Positions 56,003-64,000 of a DNA stretch of 64,000 bases are shown here, one piece after another. The stretch is taken from assembly GCF_010727605.1 (NCBI RefSeq), contig NZ_AP022568.1, positions 1,984,001-2,048,000 of the forward strand, in the 5' to 3' direction. Origin of the DNA: Mycobacterium simiae. Lineage in GTDB: Bacteria; Actinomycetota; Actinomycetes; Mycobacteriales; Mycobacteriaceae. Within the stretch, counting starts at the first letter, position 1; every line of letters starts with the position of its first letter. The notes under the pieces are model-generated. The model searched no databases. It was given only the letters and a program-made list of their open reading frames with translations, and was not told the origin of the DNA. The translations under genes were made by a program, and so were the position numbers.

Positions 56003-56509
56003 ATGGCAAGGCACGCGCCGACAGACCACTTCGTCGACGACGACCCCACCGTTTTCATTAACTACGACGAAGACGACCAGGGCGCGCCGCCAGAACCCGA
56101 AGATCCGATACCGGGCTGGCGCAAACCGATTGCGTTGATCGGCTGGGGCCTGCTCATCGCGGTGCTGATCGCGCTGATCGTCTGGGGCGTCATGCAGCTC
56201 GCCGCGGGCACCCCGCCGCAGGACTCGTTCATCAGGACACCCACCACCGTGACCAGCACCCGACCCCCGACGAGTGGCTCGACGCAGGACGCGCCGGCCC
56301 CGGCAACGTCGCAATCGACCGAGCCGACGCCGTCCTCGGATGCGCCCACGGCCTCCACCGAGGAGACGCTGCCCTCGACCACACCCCAGACCACCACCAC
56401 GACCACGCCATCCGGCGAGACCTACCCGCTGCCGCAACTGCCGTCGGTGATCACGCTGCCGTCGCTGCCCGGCCTGCCGACCGAGATCACGTTGCCACCC
56501 GGCCTGTGA
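56003..56509 (+). CDS. Single-pass membrane protein with threonine/proline-rich external tail, copy 2
   Basis: A 168-residue paralogue of the preceding protein: acidic cytoplasmic part (DDDPTVFINYDEDDQ, PEPEDPIPGWRKP), a membrane helix (IALIGWGLLIAVLIALIVWGVM, about 42-64), then a Thr/Pro/Ser tail (STEPTPSSDAPTAS...) and a short hydrophobic end (ITLPSLPGLPTEITLP). ATG start. It is followed by the Hsp70-like gene after 67 bp. Orientation and tail suggest cell-wall exposure. Confidence 0.7.
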   Translation: MARHAPTDHFVDDDPTVFINYDEDDQGAPPEPEDPIPGWRKPIALIGWGLLIAVLIALIVWGVMQLAAGTPPQDSFIRTPTTVTSTRPPTSGSTQDAPAPATSQSTEPTPSSDAPTASTEETLPSTTPQTTTTTTPSGETYPLPQLPSVITLPSLPGLPTEITLPPGL

Positions 56510-56576
56510 AACCGACTCCCACCTAGACTCGCGGGAACCCACAGTCATAACTAGGACGAACACAGGGGTATGCGAA

Positions 56577-58244
56577 ATGAGCGAGTCGCTCGGGTTGTCG
56601 ATCGGGGTGGCCAACCTTGTCGCCGCCCGCGCGGGCAGCGATCCGGTGACTCGCAGATCGGTGCTGACGCTGTTCGACCACCGGGCATCCGAGGTCGGCC
56701 TCCCCGACGAGAATCCGGCCTCCTCCGAAGCCGGCCTGGTGATGCGAGGCTTCGTCGAACGGGTCGGGGACCGAACGCCTCTGGTCGCCGCCGACGGGAC
56801 GAAATACCTCGGTGACGCGCTGACCGTGGAGGCGCTCGAGGCAATGGCGCGCACCGTCGACTACGGCACACCGGTCACCATCGCGGTTCCCGCGTATTGG
56901 CCGCAGGACAAGTCGGCGGCGCTGCGCGAAGAGTTCTTTGCCCAGCCGGGGCTGGCCCCGAACGGGGTGCCACCGGCACTGATCTCCGATGCCACCGCCG
57001 CGCTGACGGCGCTGCGCGCCGACCCGAGTTTTCCGACCAGCGGCGTGATCGCGTTGTGCGATTTCGGTGCCAGCGGCACCACGGTGACGCTCAGCGACGC
57101 CGAGTCGGGCTTCGCCCAGATCGCCGCGCCGGTCCGGTACCGCGATTTCTCCGGCGACTCGATCGACCAGCTGATCTTGGACCATCTGCGCGATGGCACG
57201 CCGATCGACAGCAGCGGCGGACTGGCCAGTACGACGCGGATGGGATCGCTGGCCCGCCTGCTCGACCAATGCCGCCACGCCAAGGAAAACCTGTCGACGG
57301 CATCGGTGACCACGCTTTCCTCGGTCACCGGCGAAGACGTCGAATTGACCCGTACCCAGTTCGAGCAGCTGCTGTCCGGCCCCTTGGATGAGTTCAGCTC
57401 CGGTATTGAAGACATGTTGCGGCACAACAACATTGCGAAGCTGGGCGCCGTAGCCATGGTCGGCGGCGGCGCCGCCATCCCGTTGCTCGCCACCCGCTTG
57501 GCCGCGCGTCTCGGGGTGCCGATCCACACCACGCCCCGCCCGGGATGCAGCGCCGCGATCGGCGCGGCCGCCTTCGGGCAGCAGCACGCCGGGAGCGCGC
57601 CTACAAGTCCGCCGGTCGAGACCCCGACCCAGCTGGCCGGCGCCGCGCCTGCGGACGCGACTCAATTCCTGCCGGGCGCCCGGATCGAAGAGGAGCGCCC
57701 GCTGGCCTGGTCGGAGGACGACGCCGAGGACGAGCCCGTCCCCTACACCGGACCCGAGCACAGCGGCCAATACGTCCGCGACGCAATGGAATACGACGAG
57801 CCGTATGCCGCTGAGCGCGAACAGCTGCCGTGGTACAAGCGCACCGCGCTGGTCCTGAGCCTGGCCGGTGCGGGTGTCGCCGTGCTGGTAGCCGTGGTGC
57901 TCGCGTTGACGCTGGGCCCCGACGAGGTCGGCCCCGCCCCGACCACGCCGAGCCAGCCGACGCCAGCGCCGGAAACGGTGACCGTGACCGAGCCGCCGAG
58001 CAGTAGCCCCGCCCCGTCGACGGCCCCGGCGCCCCCGCCCCCACCACCGACAACCACCCAGCCTCCGGTCACCACCACGACCGAGGCGCCCGTCACCACC
58101 ACAACCACCGCGGAACCCACGACGACGAACCCGCCGACCACCACCACGACGGTGGCACCGACCACGACGGCCGCGCCGACCACCACCGTCACGCCGCCAC
58201 TGCCGACCGAGCGGGAGCGACGCTGGCCATGGCGGCGCTTCTAA
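56577..58244 (+). CDS. Hsp70-like actin-fold protein with membrane helix and threonine-rich tail
   Basis: A 555-residue protein. Residues 1-345 are an Hsp70/actin-type ATPase fold: VTIAVPAYWPQDKSAALREEF, CDFGASGTTVTLSDAES and VAMVGGGAAIPLLATRLAARLG match DnaK motifs, but phosphate motif 1 (GLSIGVANLVAAR) lacks the D and T of GIDLGTTNS, so ATP hydrolysis may be lost. A membrane helix (LVLSLAGAGVAVLVAVVLALTL, about 425-446) and a Pro/Thr-rich external tail of about 100 residues follow. Resembles the proline/threonine-rich Rv0312/Rv2264c type from memory. Its stop overlaps iniC's by four bases. Confidence 0.78.
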   Translation: MSESLGLSIGVANLVAARAGSDPVTRRSVLTLFDHRASEVGLPDENPASSEAGLVMRGFVERVGDRTPLVAADGTKYLGDALTVEALEAMARTVDYGTPVTIAVPAYWPQDKSAALREEFFAQPGLAPNGVPPALISDATAALTALRADPSFPTSGVIALCDFGASGTTVTLSDAESGFAQIAAPVRYRDFSGDSIDQLILDHLRDGTPIDSSGGLASTTRMGSLARLLDQCRHAKENLSTASVTTLSSVTGEDVELTRTQFEQLLSGPLDEFSSGIEDMLRHNNIAKLGAVAMVGGGAAIPLLATRLAARLGVPIHTTPRPGCSAAIGAAAFGQQHAGSAPTSPPVETPTQLAGAAPADATQFLPGARIEEERPLAWSEDDAEDEPVPYTGPEHSGQYVRDAMEYDEPYAAEREQLPWYKRTALVLSLAGAGVAVLVAVVLALTLGPDEVGPAPTTPSQPTPAPETVTVTEPPSSSPAPSTAPAPPPPPPTTTQPPVTTTTEAPVTTTTTAEPTTTNPPTTTTTVAPTTTAAPTTTVTPPLPTERERRWPWRRF

Positions 58245-59752
58245 GGCTGGATGTTGTATCCCTGCGCCGCGAAGTCGGCGACCATGGCTTCGGCGCTGCG
58301 CACCGCGGCCCGACACGCCCTGGTGGTGAACGGGTCGTTGAGCGGGTGCTCGGCGCGGCGTCGCCAGCGTTGCGCCGCAGCGAAAGCGGCCCGCGGCCCT
58401 TCGTGGGCGTCGGTGTCGTCACTCAGGCCCAGCCGACTGGCCGCACGGGTGCCAAATCCGCCAATGATGCGGCGCAGTGACGCGATCTCATCTTCGTTCA
58501 ACGTCGTTGGGCGAGAAGATAATTGGCCGAGAAGGCGGAGCTCTTCGAAGGCGTGGGTGTCGGCCAGCAGCGGATCGATATCGGCGATGATGTACGGCGT
58601 CGCGACAATCGGGAACACCTCGACGAACCGGCGCAGCGACAGTAGCGCGGTATGCGCCTTGAGCAGGTCGGATCGTTGCGCGAACTGCTGATCGATGACC
58701 TCACGCAGGGCGACAAGCCCACTGCGCTCCAGCAATTCGTCGGCCAGGCCGGCAGCGTCGCCGACTCCGCTGGCCAGCACCGCAAGTGAGATCCGCAGCC
58801 CGAACATGCCGAACCGGTCCAGCAACTGGGCGCGTGTTGCCGCATCGACGGGCAGTGGGCTGTCGGCCCGGACAAAGCGGTCGACGCTGAGCATGGCCTT
58901 GCTGAGCTCGGCCTTGTCGGCGCCGGCCAGCTTCTGCAGCGCAATGAACTCGCTTTGCCGCAGCGTGCGCGCGGTCAACGCCAGTAACCCTGACACCGGC
59001 ACCACCGCCTGGCAGATGCCGGTCTGGTTCATCTCGCGGGTGAATCGCTTGGCCACGTCGGCCGCCGACAGCATCGCATCGATGCGCCCCGCGCCGATCT
59101 CGTCGGCCCGGGACGCCACCCCCACAATGCCCAAGGCTCCCGCAGATCCGCCGACGAGGTGCCCAATCTGCTTGAGCAGAGCGACATCTGCCGCGTTGAG
59201 GGTGCGCAACAGGAACACCACCGCGTCGACCCGCGGCACGCCGTCGGGCGGTACCAGCAGTCTCAGCGTGCGCTGCGAGGCCTCCCGGGTCAGCGACGAC
59301 GTTCCCGGGGTGTCCACGATGGTGGTGTCGATGAGTTCTTCGGCGGGCCATTCCACGTCCAGGTCGGCCACGTCGGCGGGGTTGAGCATCCTGAAGTCGA
59401 ACGTCAGCCCGCCGTGCGGCCCGCCGCCGCGACCGATTGGAACGTTGGAACGTCTTCCGCCCCAATGGTTCGCGGTGACCTTCGGCGTCGGCCCGCGTCG
59501 GTACCACGTGACGATCCGGGTCGCTTCGGTGGCGTCGGTCGGTGCGACCTCTTGTCCGACCAGAGCGTTGAGCAGAGTCGACTTTCCGGCCTTGAGCGTG
59601 CCGGCCAACGCGATGCGAATCGGTTCGTTCAGCCGGGCACCGATGCGATCCAGTTCGTAGAAAACATCGGGCCGATGCCGGAACGCGGGCTCGCCACGGT
59701 AGGCCTGGATGGTCCCGCCCAGAATTGCACGGACTCGATCGCTAGTGCTCAC
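58241..59752 (-). CDS. iniC: Isoniazid-inducible dynamin-like GTPase IniC
   Basis: A 503-residue dynamin-superfamily GTPase. The P-loop is IALAGTLKAGKSTLLNALVG (residues 47-66), switch threonines in APTDATEATR, the G3 motif in TTIVDTPGTSSLTREASQ (about 145-162) and a long helical region after. No strong membrane segment is seen. With IniA it belongs to the operon induced by cell-wall inhibitors (isoniazid, ethambutol). The GTG start overlaps the iniA stop, and its stop shares CTAA with the Hsp70-like gene on the other strand. Confidence 0.95.
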   Translation of the reverse strand: MSTSDRVRAILGGTIQAYRGEPAFRHRPDVFYELDRIGARLNEPIRIALAGTLKAGKSTLLNALVGQEVAPTDATEATRIVTWYRRGPTPKVTANHWGGRRSNVPIGRGGGPHGGLTFDFRMLNPADVADLDVEWPAEELIDTTIVDTPGTSSLTREASQRTLRLLVPPDGVPRVDAVVFLLRTLNAADVALLKQIGHLVGGSAGALGIVGVASRADEIGAGRIDAMLSAADVAKRFTREMNQTGICQAVVPVSGLLALTARTLRQSEFIALQKLAGADKAELSKAMLSVDRFVRADSPLPVDAATRAQLLDRFGMFGLRISLAVLASGVGDAAGLADELLERSGLVALREVIDQQFAQRSDLLKAHTALLSLRRFVEVFPIVATPYIIADIDPLLADTHAFEELRLLGQLSSRPTTLNEDEIASLRRIIGGFGTRAASRLGLSDDTDAHEGPRAAFAAAQRWRRRAEHPLNDPFTTRACRAAVRSAEAMVADFAAQGYNIQP

Positions 59753-61590
59753 ACCCGTCCTACGGTGACCTGCGGCGTCAGTTTGTCCACATTGTCGGTG
59801 ACCTGCTTCAAGATATCCAACTGCCGTTCGAGTTCACGAACCCTGTTTTCGCGTTCGGCTTCTTCCACGTGCGCAGTGGCGATGGTGGATTGCAACGACT
59901 CGTTGAGCGAGCGGGAGATCTCGTTGGCGATGCCGCGGTAGTGGTCGCGCAGCGTGCGGTGGACGTCCCTGAGCCGATCGCGCGATTCCTTGCCCACCAC
60001 GAACGAGACGTCGTCGACGAACCGTCGCACGTTCGTCTTGGCCTCGGCGCGCGCCCGCAGCAGCCGGTTCTCCTTGTCCTCCTTGTACGCCATCCGGCCC
60101 AGAATCAGGCCGGCGCCGACGGACAACGGATTGAACAGGCCCAGCCCGGCTATCGAGGACAACATGCCGATCATCACCACACCGCCATACGAACCCCGCA
60201 GCCCGCTGACCAATTTCTGGCCCTTGCCGGCCGGTTTGGAGTCCAGGTCGGGCAGCGACTTGAGCCGGCCGAAGTCCTCACCCATGGCGCGCGCGCTCAG
60301 CTCGGGTGTCATCACGGCGTCCAATTGCGCGGCGGCGAACGACCGGGCGACGTCGTCAGCCAGCTGTTCGGCCCGTTGGTAGGCCCACACGAAGTTGTCG
60401 CCGACCGCGGTGGCGACGGCTTCTTCCACGTCGGCACCGATCTCTGCCCAATGTTGCGTCGGGTCGCAGGCATCAATTTGGCGCTCAATGTCTTCGGTGA
60501 GCGTGCGGAAACGGGCCCGCAAGTCGTGGTCGACATCGTTGCTCAGATCGGTGAATCCGTCGTTGAGTACTTGTTGCCACAGCGCGGTCTGTTCCAGCGC
60601 GTCGAGCGCGTCGCGTTTGCGACGCTCCAAATCCGCGGCGAGCCGGTCCCGCTGGCCGGGGTCGTTGACGACGGCGAATTCCGAGCCCACACTTACGGTC
60701 AAATGCCGTGCAGCCGAACGGATTTCACGGATGACTTCGTCGCGCACCCGGTCCGTCTCACGGGAGAGCACCTTCTCGCTGAGAAATTTGACGATCGCCG
60801 GGAAGTTGGATTCCTCGTTGAGCTCGGCGTCGTTACCCGTGACCGCGTGGCTGCGCAGCAACGACGAGACCGGCAGGACCGGTATCGGCACGCCGGCGCG
60901 TTGCAGGTGTGCGGTGTTGGCGGCGACGATGTCGCGCCACTGCGGGTAGAGGTCGATTTTGGTGGCGGCCAGGATCGCAACCGGACAGATGCGGTGCGCC
61001 TGCCGGAGAAACCACATCTCCGGTTCGGTCAGCTCTTGGCTGGTGTCGCTGACCATGATCAGCGCGTCCGCGGCGGGCAGCAGCCCCAGTGTCGCGGACA
61101 GGTGCGGTTGGCCGTGGCCGCCCACGCCCGGTGTGTCGATGAACGCCAGGCCACCTTGCAGCAGCGGGCTGGGCGCGGCGATTTCGAGGCGCAGCACTTC
61201 GCGACCGTTCGCGTGCGGCGCACGCCGCAGGTCGGTATTGATGTCGTCGATCGGGATGTCCACCGCGGCGGGTTCGCCGTGCGGTCCCGCGGCGACGATC
61301 AGCCGGGCCGACGGCGGGTCGCCGTGGCTGACAACTGTGATGACGACAGTGGCCTCGTCGTCGCCCACGCGCGCCACCGGCAGGTTGAGCAGTGAATTGA
61401 GCAACTGACTCTTGCCCTGTTTGAGCTGCCCGGCGATCACCACCCGGATCTGCGGGTCGGTGATGCGATCGCGGGCGCGGGTCAGTCGCTCCGCGAGGTC
61501 ATGGCGATCGTTGAGTTCGGCGATCGCGATGGTGTGGTCGATCAACTCGACGATCACCCCGACCCGCCGCGGGTCATTCGGTTGAGTCAC
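59749..61590 (-). CDS. iniA: Isoniazid-inducible dynamin-like GTPase IniA
   Basis: A 613-residue dynamin-like GTPase. The P-loop is GQLKQGKS (residues 54-61), G3 is LAFIDTPGVGGHGQPHLSA (about 143-161), and VAILAATKIDLYPQWRDI carries the G4 motif TKxD. A lipid-binding loop region (SYGGVVMIGMLSSIAGLGLFNPLSVGAGLILGRM, about 470-505) inserts in membranes. Known IniA mediates GTP-dependent membrane fusion/fission. GTG start after GGGGAAG; a 92-bp spacer with a strong hairpin separates it from iniB. Confidence 0.95.
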   Translation of the reverse strand: MTQPNDPRRVGVIVELIDHTIAIAELNDRHDLAERLTRARDRITDPQIRVVIAGQLKQGKSQLLNSLLNLPVARVGDDEATVVITVVSHGDPPSARLIVAAGPHGEPAAVDIPIDDINTDLRRAPHANGREVLRLEIAAPSPLLQGGLAFIDTPGVGGHGQPHLSATLGLLPAADALIMVSDTSQELTEPEMWFLRQAHRICPVAILAATKIDLYPQWRDIVAANTAHLQRAGVPIPVLPVSSLLRSHAVTGNDAELNEESNFPAIVKFLSEKVLSRETDRVRDEVIREIRSAARHLTVSVGSEFAVVNDPGQRDRLAADLERRKRDALDALEQTALWQQVLNDGFTDLSNDVDHDLRARFRTLTEDIERQIDACDPTQHWAEIGADVEEAVATAVGDNFVWAYQRAEQLADDVARSFAAAQLDAVMTPELSARAMGEDFGRLKSLPDLDSKPAGKGQKLVSGLRGSYGGVVMIGMLSSIAGLGLFNPLSVGAGLILGRMAYKEDKENRLLRARAEAKTNVRRFVDDVSFVVGKESRDRLRDVHRTLRDHYRGIANEISRSLNESLQSTIATAHVEEAERENRVRELERQLDILKQVTDNVDKLTPQVTVGRV

Positions 61591-61637
61591 CGCGCTTCCC
61601 CACTTTCTCGCAGCTGCGCTAACCGTATGCGCGCGAA

Positions 61638-61665
61638 ACGGCGGGGATCAAAAGGTCCCCGCCGT
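61638..61665 (-). terminator. Strong stem-loop between iniB and iniA
   Basis: ACGGCGGGGA (61638-61647) and TCCCCGCCGT (61656-61665) form a perfect 10-bp stem with an 8-base loop, 17 bp after the iniB stop. There is no U-tract. Within the ini operon it could attenuate read-through into iniA-iniC or stabilise the iniB mRNA 3' end. Confidence 0.7.
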
Positions 61666-61682
61666 CTGGCCGTGTCGACCCG

Positions 61683-64000
61683 TTAGCCGTGCGGGCCGCC
61701 GATGTGCGTCGGTGCCGGATGCGGCGCGGGCTCGTGCATCGGTGCGGGCGCGTGGGGTGTGCCCTCGAACACCGACGGGCTGTGCGGCGCGGGCGCGTGC
61801 TGCACCGGAGCGTGTTCGATCGGGGCCGGCGAGTGCTGCACCGGAGCCGGCGAATGCTCGATCGGAGCAGGCGAATGCTGCACCGGAGCCTGCTGCGCGG
61901 GCTCGTGGATCACTGGTGTGCCCGCGCCGCCGTGGCCCCCTCCGGCGCCCGGGGTCGTCGTGTGCCCGCCGACCGAGCCGCCGGCGCCGCCGCCGCCCTG
62001 AATGACCGGCCCCGCTCCGGCCGGCCCCTGGCCGATGGGGCCTTGCCCGGTGGGTCCGTGTCCGGCGGGCCCGGCCGGGCCGTGACCCGGGATTCCGCCG
62101 GCGATCCCACCAGCTCCACCGGTGCTACCGCCACCCCCGAGCGCGGCGCCGTCCTGGCCGATGATGCCGCCGTGCGCTGCGCCGCCGGCCGCGATGCCCC
62201 CGTTGGGTGCGCCGCCCGGCAATCCGCCGCCTGCGCCCGCGGCACCGGTGGCATGACCGCCCAGTTCCGCACCGCCAACGCCGACGCCCGCGGCACCGGT
62301 AGCGTGACCGCCGAGTCCGGCGCCGCCGGCAACCGCTGGGGTCGCCGCGGGAGCGGCTGCGTGGCCGCCGAAGCCGCCCTCGCCGCTCAACGCGGCCGTC
62401 CCGCGTGAACCACCAATTCCCAGGCCAGCGCCGCCGGCCGCGGCAGCGCCACCTTGGCCGCCGACTCCGATGCCGCCGAGCGGGCCGGCCACATGAGGAG
62501 TGGCGGCGCCGTTCAGCGCAGCGCCTTCGCTAGCGATCAACCCCGCTTGACCGCTCGGGCCGGCACCCAGTGCGGCGTTACCTCCCACCCCGAGATTCGC
62601 CTGGCCACCGGCCTGGCCCGCACCGCCAAGAGCACCACCGAAACCGCCGCCCACCTGGCCACCGAGATTCGCCTGGCCACCGGCCTGACCCGCACCGCCA
62701 AGAGCACCACCGAAACCGCCGCCCACCTGGCCACCGAGATTCGCCTGGCCACCGGCCTGACCCGCACCGCCAAGAGCACCACCGAAACCGCCGCCCGCTT
62801 GACCGCCTGCGCCGAACCCGGCGCCCGCCTGGCCACCGAGACTCGCCTGGCCACCGAGGTTCCCGACGTTCTGCGCGGCTAACCCGGCGCCCGCCTGGCC
62901 ACCGACATTCACCTGGCCACCGACCTGGCCCCCGCCACCGAAAGCACCACCGAAACCGCCGCCCGCTTGACCGCCTGCGCCGAACCCGGCGCCCGCCTGG
63001 CCACCGAGATTCACCTGGCCACCGAGGTTGCCGACGTTCTGCGCGGCTAACCCGGCGCCCGCCTGGCCACCGGCCTGGCCCGCACCGCCAAAGGCACCAC
63101 CGAAACCGCCCCCGACCGCACTGCGGCCTCCGAAACCAGCACCCGCCTCACCGGCAAACCCGACACCGGCCTCCGCGCCCGCGTCGGCCCCGAATCCGCC
63201 GCCGGCTTGACCCGCGGCACCGAACCCGCCGCCGGCACGGCCGCCGAGGGCTGCACCCCCGCCGAAGCCGGCGTCGGTTTCGCCGCCGAGCCCGGCGCGG
63301 CCACCCACTGCAGCGCCCCCCTCAAATCCACCGCCAGCGTGCAAACCAACGCCCTCGCCAAGACCCGCCCGGCCACCGAGACCGCCGGCCCCGGACAGCC
63401 CGACGCCGCCACCAAAGCCGGCCTCGCCACCGACGCCGAAACCGGCACGACCGCCGGTCTCTACGCCCAAACCCAATCCGGCCCGGCCACCGAATCCCGT
63501 CTGCAGACCCAGGCCCGCGAGCCCACCGGCGCCGAAGCCGGCGCTGAAGCCAGTGTGGGCGCCGCCGCCGAACCCAAGCCCCAGGCCGGCATTGACATCA
63601 ACACCCAACCCGATACCGCCGCCGAAGCCCCCACCGAAACCTCCACCGAAACCGGTCCCCGCACCGAATTCGCCTGCGGCAGGGCGAAACCCGTCCCAAC
63701 CGGGCCGGAAGCCATCCCAACCAGGCCGGAAGCCATCCCAACCGGGGCGCGGATGTCCCCACCCGTGCTCGTGGAATCCCCAACCGGGCCGGAACTCGCC
63801 CCAGCCCGGACGGAAGCCTCCCCAGCCGGGCCCGAATCCGGGGCCGCACTCGCCGGTGCCCGGGCCGAACCCGCCCCATCCGGGCTGCCAGCCAAACCCG
63901 CCATATGTCCCGCCGTACAGTCCGGCGTCGACCGCACCGAGCAAGCCCGCACCGAAATTGCCCGCGATCGCGCTCCCGAGGCCTAGAGCGATGCCGGCGC
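61683..64000 (-). CDS. iniB: Isoniazid-inducible glycine-rich protein IniB, start off window
   Basis: At least 772 residues of a Gly/Ala-rich protein, open to the right window edge, so its N-terminus lies outside. The signature SGQAGLIASEGAALNGAA near the C-terminal third identifies IniB. Most is G/A/Q repeats with FGAG, LGGQ and AAQNV units; the C-terminus is Pro/His-rich (PAPIEHSPAPVQHSPAP repeats). Two DNA-level tandem repeats lie within it. M. tuberculosis IniB has 479 residues from memory, so this copy is much longer. Probably wall-associated. Confidence 0.93.
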   Translation of the reverse strand, partial: AGIALGLGSAIAGNFGAGLLGAVDAGLYGGTYGGFGWQPGWGGFGPGTGECGPGFGPGWGGFRPGWGEFRPGWGFHEHGWGHPRPGWDGFRPGWDGFRPGWDGFRPAAGEFGAGTGFGGGFGGGFGGGIGLGVDVNAGLGLGFGGGAHTGFSAGFGAGGLAGLGLQTGFGGRAGLGLGVETGGRAGFGVGGEAGFGGGVGLSGAGGLGGRAGLGEGVGLHAGGGFEGGAAVGGRAGLGGETDAGFGGGAALGGRAGGGFGAAGQAGGGFGADAGAEAGVGFAGEAGAGFGGRSAVGGGFGGAFGGAGQAGGQAGAGLAAQNVGNLGGQVNLGGQAGAGFGAGGQAGGGFGGAFGGGGQVGGQVNVGGQAGAGLAAQNVGNLGGQASLGGQAGAGFGAGGQAGGGFGGALGGAGQAGGQANLGGQVGGGFGGALGGAGQAGGQANLGGQVGGGFGGALGGAGQAGGQANLGVGGNAALGAGPSGQAGLIASEGAALNGAATPHVAGPLGGIGVGGQGGAAAAGGAGLGIGGSRGTAALSGEGGFGGHAAAPAATPAVAGGAGLGGHATGAAGVGVGGAELGGHATGAAGAGGGLPGGAPNGGIAAGGAAHGGIIGQDGAALGGGGSTGGAGGIAGGIPGHGPAGPAGHGPTGQGPIGQGPAGAGPVIQGGGGAGGSVGGHTTTPGAGGGHGGAGTPVIHEPAQQAPVQHSPAPIEHSPAPVQHSPAPIEHAPVQHAPAPHSPSVFEGTPHAPAPMHEPAPHPAPTHIGGPHG
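62591..62806 (-). repeat. 72-bp tandem repeat inside iniB
   Basis: A 72-bp unit, encoding 24 residues (QANLGGQVGGGFGGALGGAGQAGG), occurs three times with starts at 62591, 62663 and 62735; units are nearly identical at DNA level. This is the classic signature of strain-variable repeat number. Confidence 0.85.
62864..63199 (-). repeat. 168-bp tandem repeat inside iniB
   Basis: A 168-bp unit encoding 56 residues (beginning GNLGGQ and ending GLAAQNV) recurs; the shared CGACGTTCTGCGCGGCTAA lies at 62864 and 63032, exactly 168 bp apart. The right limit is approximate, since the repeat degenerates into general Gly-rich sequence. Confidence 0.65.

Noticed and set aside
56523..58316. A 597-codon frame opposite the Hsp70-like gene
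   Set aside because: Composition is an Arg/Gly-rich mirror of the Thr/Pro tail codons; the plus-strand frame has clear Hsp70 motifs.
62591..63199. Regularly spaced repeats suggesting a CRISPR array
   Set aside because: The repeats are in frame, code for Gly-rich sequence, have no unique spacers of constant length, and no cas genes are near; they are coding tandem repeats of iniB.

Overview
The window is high-GC actinobacterial DNA that reads as a mycobacterium. The evidence is the set of mycobacterium-specific genes: iniB-iniA-iniC, a DUF3151 gene, a TM gene before a class II fba, a GH76 gene, dnaK-grpE-dnaJ-hspR with HAIR operators, and a cox cluster with CoxE/CoxG/MoxR accessories. Much of it parallels the M. 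tuberculosis Rv0341-Rv0400 neighbourhood, but rearranged and with extra genes. This comparison is from memory; no database was searched. No rRNA, tRNA, CRISPR, prophage or insertion sequence was seen.

Regions, left to right. 1-6.6 kb: end of a luciferase-like flavin monooxygenase, a GNAT acetyltransferase, an O-methyltransferase-like protein, a DUF3054 membrane protein, then an acyl-CoA dehydrogenase pair with its TetR regulator and two small secreted proteins. 6.7-12.8 kb: ndhA facing metZ, a rhodanese, a PurT-like ATP-grasp protein with lost active-site residues, a thioesterase-like protein and purA. 12.9-18.5 kb: membrane and housekeeping genes (M50-type protease, CDF metal exporter behind a palindromic promoter, DUF3151, fba, DedA). 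18.5-25 kb: a CoA-transferase with both subunits fused, a GH76 mannanase-like enzyme, ethanolamine ammonia-lyase EutBC, an IclR regulator and a hydrolase. 25.3-35.6 kb: a complete form I carbon monoxide dehydrogenase operon with a divergent LysR regulator. 35.7-49.7 kb: TrmH-like methyltransferase, lipoprotein, pyrE, enoyl-CoA hydratase, clpB, a DUF3060 protein, a flavohaemoglobin-like protein, aldose epimerase and the dnaK operon. 50-54.7 kb: a sulfotransferase, then LysR, aldehyde dehydrogenase and an ACMSD/resorcylate-decarboxylase-type amidohydrolase. 54.8-64 kb: a lipoprotein, three proline/threonine-tailed membrane proteins (one Hsp70-like), and iniCAB, with iniB running off the right edge.

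Three themes link the genes. First, scavenging of trace or host-derived carbon and nitrogen (CO, ethanolamine, ketone bodies, acyl-CoAs). Second, HspR-controlled proteostasis: HAIR operators sit before dnaK and clpB, and the divergent neighbours share those regions. Third, envelope stress: the iniBAC dynamin-like system converges on a run of tailed membrane proteins. Several convergent gene pairs overlap at their stop codons, so their transcripts must overlap.

The observations most worth following up are the degenerate PurT-like protein, the fused CoA-transferase, the XdhC-YHS fusion, the metal-exporter promoter with an embedded palindrome, the 34-bp cox divergent promoter, the Hsp70-like/tailed-protein cluster beside ini, and the expanded repeats of iniB.
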